Positions 31,863 through 32,894 of a stretch of 32,894 nucleotides of DNA are shown piece by piece (positions within the stretch are counted from its first letter, which is position 1; every line of letters starts with the position of its first letter). The stretch is from NCBI GenBank assembly GCA_944321715.1, contig CALUMJ010000031.1, positions 1-32,894 on the forward strand, in the 5' to 3' direction. Made by a program: the position numbers and the translations under genes. This DNA comes from an uncultured Muribaculaceae bacterium. GTDB lineage: Bacteria > Bacteroidota > Bacteroidia > Bacteroidales > Muribaculaceae. The notes under the pieces were generated by a model that saw nothing but the letters and a program-made list of their open reading frames with translations, was not told the origin of the DNA and did no database searches.

Positions 31863-32894
31863 CTATTTTGCTGTGGAATATTTTTCATCATCCGATATTT
31901 TCACAAACCCCTCGTTGACAAGTTGCGACAGCATGTCGGCTACCTCCTCCTTGGGAAACGACAGCGTGTCGAGCAGCTCGGCAAGTGTGCGTGGTTGCAA
32001 CGAGAGCATATACAATATGCCGTCGGTTACGTCCTTTGCCGTGTGTGACAGGCGTTGCCTTTGTGCTATGCAGTAGTCGCAATGCCCGCAGGGTGTGGCA
32101 TCGGTTTCGCCGAAGTAGCGGCGTATGATTTGTTCGCGGCAAGTGTCATCGCTGTAGGCATACTGTATGACGGCATCGATGCGCCGGGTCATTTTATCGC
32201 GTAGCGTTTCGTATGCGCTGCGTGGAATGGTGATGTAGCGAGGCAGCTCGCGCGAGGTAGTGTAGTAGATATATGGTGTGCGTTTGCGCGGAACGTAATG
32301 CAGTATGTGCATCTTGGTGAGTGCAAGCAATGAGTCGTAGATTACCTGCGGCGATATTTTGAACCTCGATGCAATGAGTTCCTCGTTGATGAATACGTAA
32401 TCGGCAAAAATCCCCGAGTATGTACGCAGTATTGCCTGTAACACCATGTCGAGGTTTGGGTTGTCGTCGGGCAGGTGATATAATTCCTCCTTGGTGGCAA
32501 GGATTATCACGCGCGACTGTGTGTCGATTTCTTCGATAAATTCAAAATACCCCGACTTGGTGAGAATATTGAGTGCGCTATGGACTGGTATGACGGGATA
32601 TTTGAATGTTTTGCAGAAAAGCACGAAGTTGAAATCATAGATTTGGTTGTATCCGCCTTCTACAGGAACGTTGAGGAAATTGCCCACACGTTCATATACT
32701 TTTTTGATAAACTCCTTGTCGGGAAAAGAATCGCTGATGCGCTTTTTAAGCGTAGCCTTGTCGGTGTTTTTGACAAGCATCACCACGTAGGCTCGCTTCC
32801 CGTCGCGTCCGGCACGTCCGGCTTCCTGGTAATACTCTTCGAGCGAGTTGGGAATGTCGATGTGAGCCACGATGCGCACGTCGGGCTTGTCGAT
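31863..32894 (-). CDS. recQ: RecQ-family ATP-dependent DNA helicase, C-terminal part (cut by window edge)
   Basis: The last 343 residues of a 3'-5' DNA helicase are seen. The visible part starts at IDKPDVRIVAHIDIPNS, the end of the second RecA-like domain. It contains motif VI, YYQEAGRAGRDG, with the arginine finger. The RecQ zinc site follows in CREQIIRRYFGE and PCGHCDYC. A winged-helix-like end, TLAELLDTLSFPKEEVADML, comes last. There is no HRDC domain, as in several Bacteroidetes RecQ copies. The start lies beyond 32894. The stop is close to the methyltransferase start, suggesting co-translation. Confidence 0.94.
   Translation of the reverse strand: MDKPDVRIVAHIDIPNSLEEYYQEAGRAGRDGKRAYVVMLVKNTDKATLKKRISDSFPDKEFIKKVYERVGNFLNVPVEGGYNQIYDFNFVLFCKTFKYPVIPVHSALNILTKSGYFEFIEEIDTQSRVIILATKEELYHLPDDNPNLDMVLQAILRTYSGIFADYVFINEELIASRFKISPQVIYDSLLALTKMHILHYVPRKRTPYIYYTTSRELPRYITIPRSAYETLRDKMTRRIDAVIQYAYSDDTCREQIIRRYFGETDATPCGHCDYCIAQRQRLSHTAKDVTDGILYMLSLQPRTLAELLDTLSFPKEEVADMLSQLVNEGFVKISDDEKYSTAK

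Overview
The window is an ordinary-looking stretch of chromosome from a member of the Bacteroidales, possibly Muribaculaceae (family placement is inference). Two things point there. The protein families are typical: Bacteroidetes-type trigger factor, class II aldolase, the Nif3 / zinc-ribbon pair, and small paired lipoproteins. The upstream regions repeatedly carry the Bacteroidetes sigma-ABfr promoter form, TTTG (or TTG), 19-20 bases, then TAnnTTTG. I see no prophage, plasmid, CRISPR array, complete insertion sequence or defence island.

Layout. Bases 1-6014 (minus) hold an efflux operon read as adaptor, RND permease, outer-membrane lipoprotein and the start of a MATE exporter cut by the window edge. 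From 6.3 to 8.6 kb (minus) come four separately controlled units: rpmH, tRNA-Val, a secreted SGNH hydrolase and a 42-residue Cys-rich membrane protein. An unknown lipoprotein (plus) converges on truA-speA (minus), and speA is divergent from a class II fructose-bisphosphate aldolase gene (plus). From 13.2 to 15.0 kb (minus) lies a cluster of two paralogous exported proteins with a broken lipoprotein gene between them.

Bases 15010-15683 contain no gene but hold an 82-base imperfect palindrome and a REPIN-like pair of inverted REP sequences with GTAG/GTAT heads, just before aspS. The plus-strand operon aspS, Nif3-like, zinc-ribbon coiled-coil follows. The minus-strand operon TetR regulator, KASIII and FabG comes next, with a perfect 15-base palindrome at the start of the regulator gene. 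Then come an initiator tRNA gene, an unknown exported protein, a repeat-rich 0.5-kb gap, a flavodiiron protein (plus), trigger factor (minus), and a minus-strand run of partial recQ, THUMP-like methyltransferase, a large TPR protein and an M3 peptidase.

How the genes act together. The efflux operon encodes a complete tripartite pump plus a second inner-membrane exporter. TetR-KASIII-FabG looks like a self-contained, ligand-controlled fatty-acid initiation/reduction unit. Most other genes are housekeeping: translation, glycolysis, polyamine synthesis, protein folding, peptide breakdown and O2/NO detoxification. I do not see a clear new multi-gene system. The most unusual items are the REPIN in the aspS leader, the lipoprotein gene broken exactly at its lipid-anchor cysteine, the small Cys-rich membrane protein, and the TetR-linked KASIII/FabG pair.
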